Of a stretch of DNA of 64,000 nt, positions 63,355 to 64,000 are shown piece after piece. Numbering within the stretch: the stretch's first letter is position 1; each line of letters starts with the position of its first letter. Location: positions 62,001 to 126,000 of the forward strand of contig NZ_PEGH01000006.1 in assembly GCF_002737755.1 (NCBI RefSeq), in the 5' to 3' direction. A model generated the notes under the pieces. That model did not search any database, was not told the DNA's origin, and saw only the letters and a list, made by a program, of their open reading frames with translations. The DNA comes from Caulobacter sp. BP25 (lineage in GTDB: Bacteria > Pseudomonadota > Alphaproteobacteria > Caulobacterales > Caulobacteraceae). Position numbers and translations under genes: made by a program.

Positions 63355-64000
63355 TTAGGCGGCCATGGCCTTCTTCAGGTTCTCGTCGATCTTGTCGAGG
63401 AAGCCTTCGGTGGTCAGCCAGCCTTGCTTGTCGCCGACCAGCAGGGCCAGGTCCTTGGTCATGTAGCCGCTCTCGACGGTTTCGATGCAGACGCGTTCCA
63501 GGGTGGCGGCGAAGTCGGTCAGGGCTTGGTTGTTGTCCAGCTTGGCGCGGTGGGCCAGGCCACGGGTCCAGGCGAAGATCGAGGCGATCGAGTTCGTCGA
63601 GGTGCTCTCGCCCTTCTGGTGCTGGCGGTAGTGGCGGGTGACGGTGCCGTGAGCGGCCTCGGCTTCCACCGTCTTGCCGTCCGGCGTCATCAGCACCGAG
63701 GTCATCAGGCCCAGCGACCCGAAGCCCTGGGCGACGATGTCCGACTGCACGTCGCCGTCGTAGTTCTTACAGGCCCAGACGTAGCCGCCCGACCACTTCA
63801 GCGCCGAGGCGACCATGTCGTCGATCAGGCGATGCTCGTAGTGGATGCCCTTGGCCTTGAACTTGTCGGCGTATTCGGCGTCGAAGACTTCCTGGAAGAT
63901 GTCCTTGAAGCGGCCGTCATAGGCTTTCAGGATCGTGTTCTTCGTGGAGAGATAAACCGGATAGCCGCGGTTCAGGCCGTAGGCGAACGAGGCGTGGGCG
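63355..64000 (-). CDS. icd: NADP-dependent isocitrate dehydrogenase, 3' part (5' end outside window)
   Basis: About 214 C-terminal residues are visible, in frame to the window edge. They read [36 protein letters not shown] and [53 protein letters not shown], followed by the NADP-site motif [37 protein letters not shown]. This is the eukaryote-like homodimeric type. It makes 2-oxoglutarate and NADPH in the TCA cycle. The N-terminal half is outside the window. The terminator just downstream marks the end of its transcript. Confidence 0.95.
   Translation of the reverse strand, partial: AHASFAYGLNRGYPVYLSTKNTILKAYDGRFKDIFQEVFDAEYADKFKAKGIHYEHRLIDDMVASALKWSGGYVWACKNYDGDVQSDIVAQGFGSLGLMTSVLMTPDGKTVEAEAAHGTVTRHYRQHQKGESTSTNSIASIFAWTRGLAHRAKLDNNQALTDFAATLERVCIETVESGYMTKDLALLVGDKQGWLTTEGFLDKIDENLKKAMAA

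Overview
The window is high-GC alphaproteobacterial DNA, almost certainly from Caulobacter or a close relative. The evidence is the gene order and Caulobacter-type protein sequences in the division and cell-wall (dcw) cluster, a perfect CtrA box (TTAA-N7-TTAA) and GANTC (CcrM) sites in front of ftsZ, an alphaproteobacterial LexA box (GAAC-N7-GAAC) in front of recA, and two large TonB-dependent receptors. No rRNA, tRNA, CRISPR array, phage or insertion sequence was found.

Bases 1-26.7 kb hold the dcw cluster on the + strand: rsmH (partial)-ftsL-ftsI-murE-murF-mraY-murD, then ftsW-murG, murC, murB, ddl-ftsQ-ftsA and ftsZ. It is interrupted by a CLC-type channel, an HWE histidine kinase, small basic proteins, two related secreted proteins and an M28 peptidase. 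These genes make lipid II in the cytoplasm and build the divisome (FtsZ, FtsA, FtsQ, FtsL, FtsW, FtsI). The cluster carries several palindromic repeats. One lies in frame inside murF, and one sits between murC and murB where it supplies the murB ribosome binding site. ddl and ftsQ form one continuous reading frame, apparently because a G-run is one base short. A second G-run deletion breaks a cytochrome c gene at 37.7 kb, so both may be assembly errors.

Bases 26.7-40.3 kb are metabolic. A zinc-type G3E GTPase lies behind two Zur-like palindromes. A CPBP protease, a DUF1905 protein and an SPFH protein follow. Next is a tyrosine-degradation cluster: an Lrp regulator, an aminotransferase, hpd, hmgA, fumarylacetoacetase and a Rieske protein, with a conserved 18-base motif in front of both the regulator and the aminotransferase. 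On the minus strand, an operon of a Tat-exported flavin amine oxidase, a cytochrome c and an exported RidA looks like a periplasmic amine-oxidation system.

Bases 40.3-50.5 kb hold a TonB-dependent receptor, a WYL regulator, rlmJ, a ChrA-like transporter, an acidic helix-hairpin-helix membrane protein, acetyltransferases and a DUF885 hydrolase. Bases 50.5-64 kb hold an EAL-domain protein, recA (SOS-regulated), an LprI-like protein, alaS, a lipoprotein, a VOC protein, an iron-uptake pair (PepSY membrane protein and siderophore receptor behind a Fur-like box), an AEC transporter, a DUF2939 protein and the 3' part of icd. All calls rest on reading motifs and context; no database search was run.
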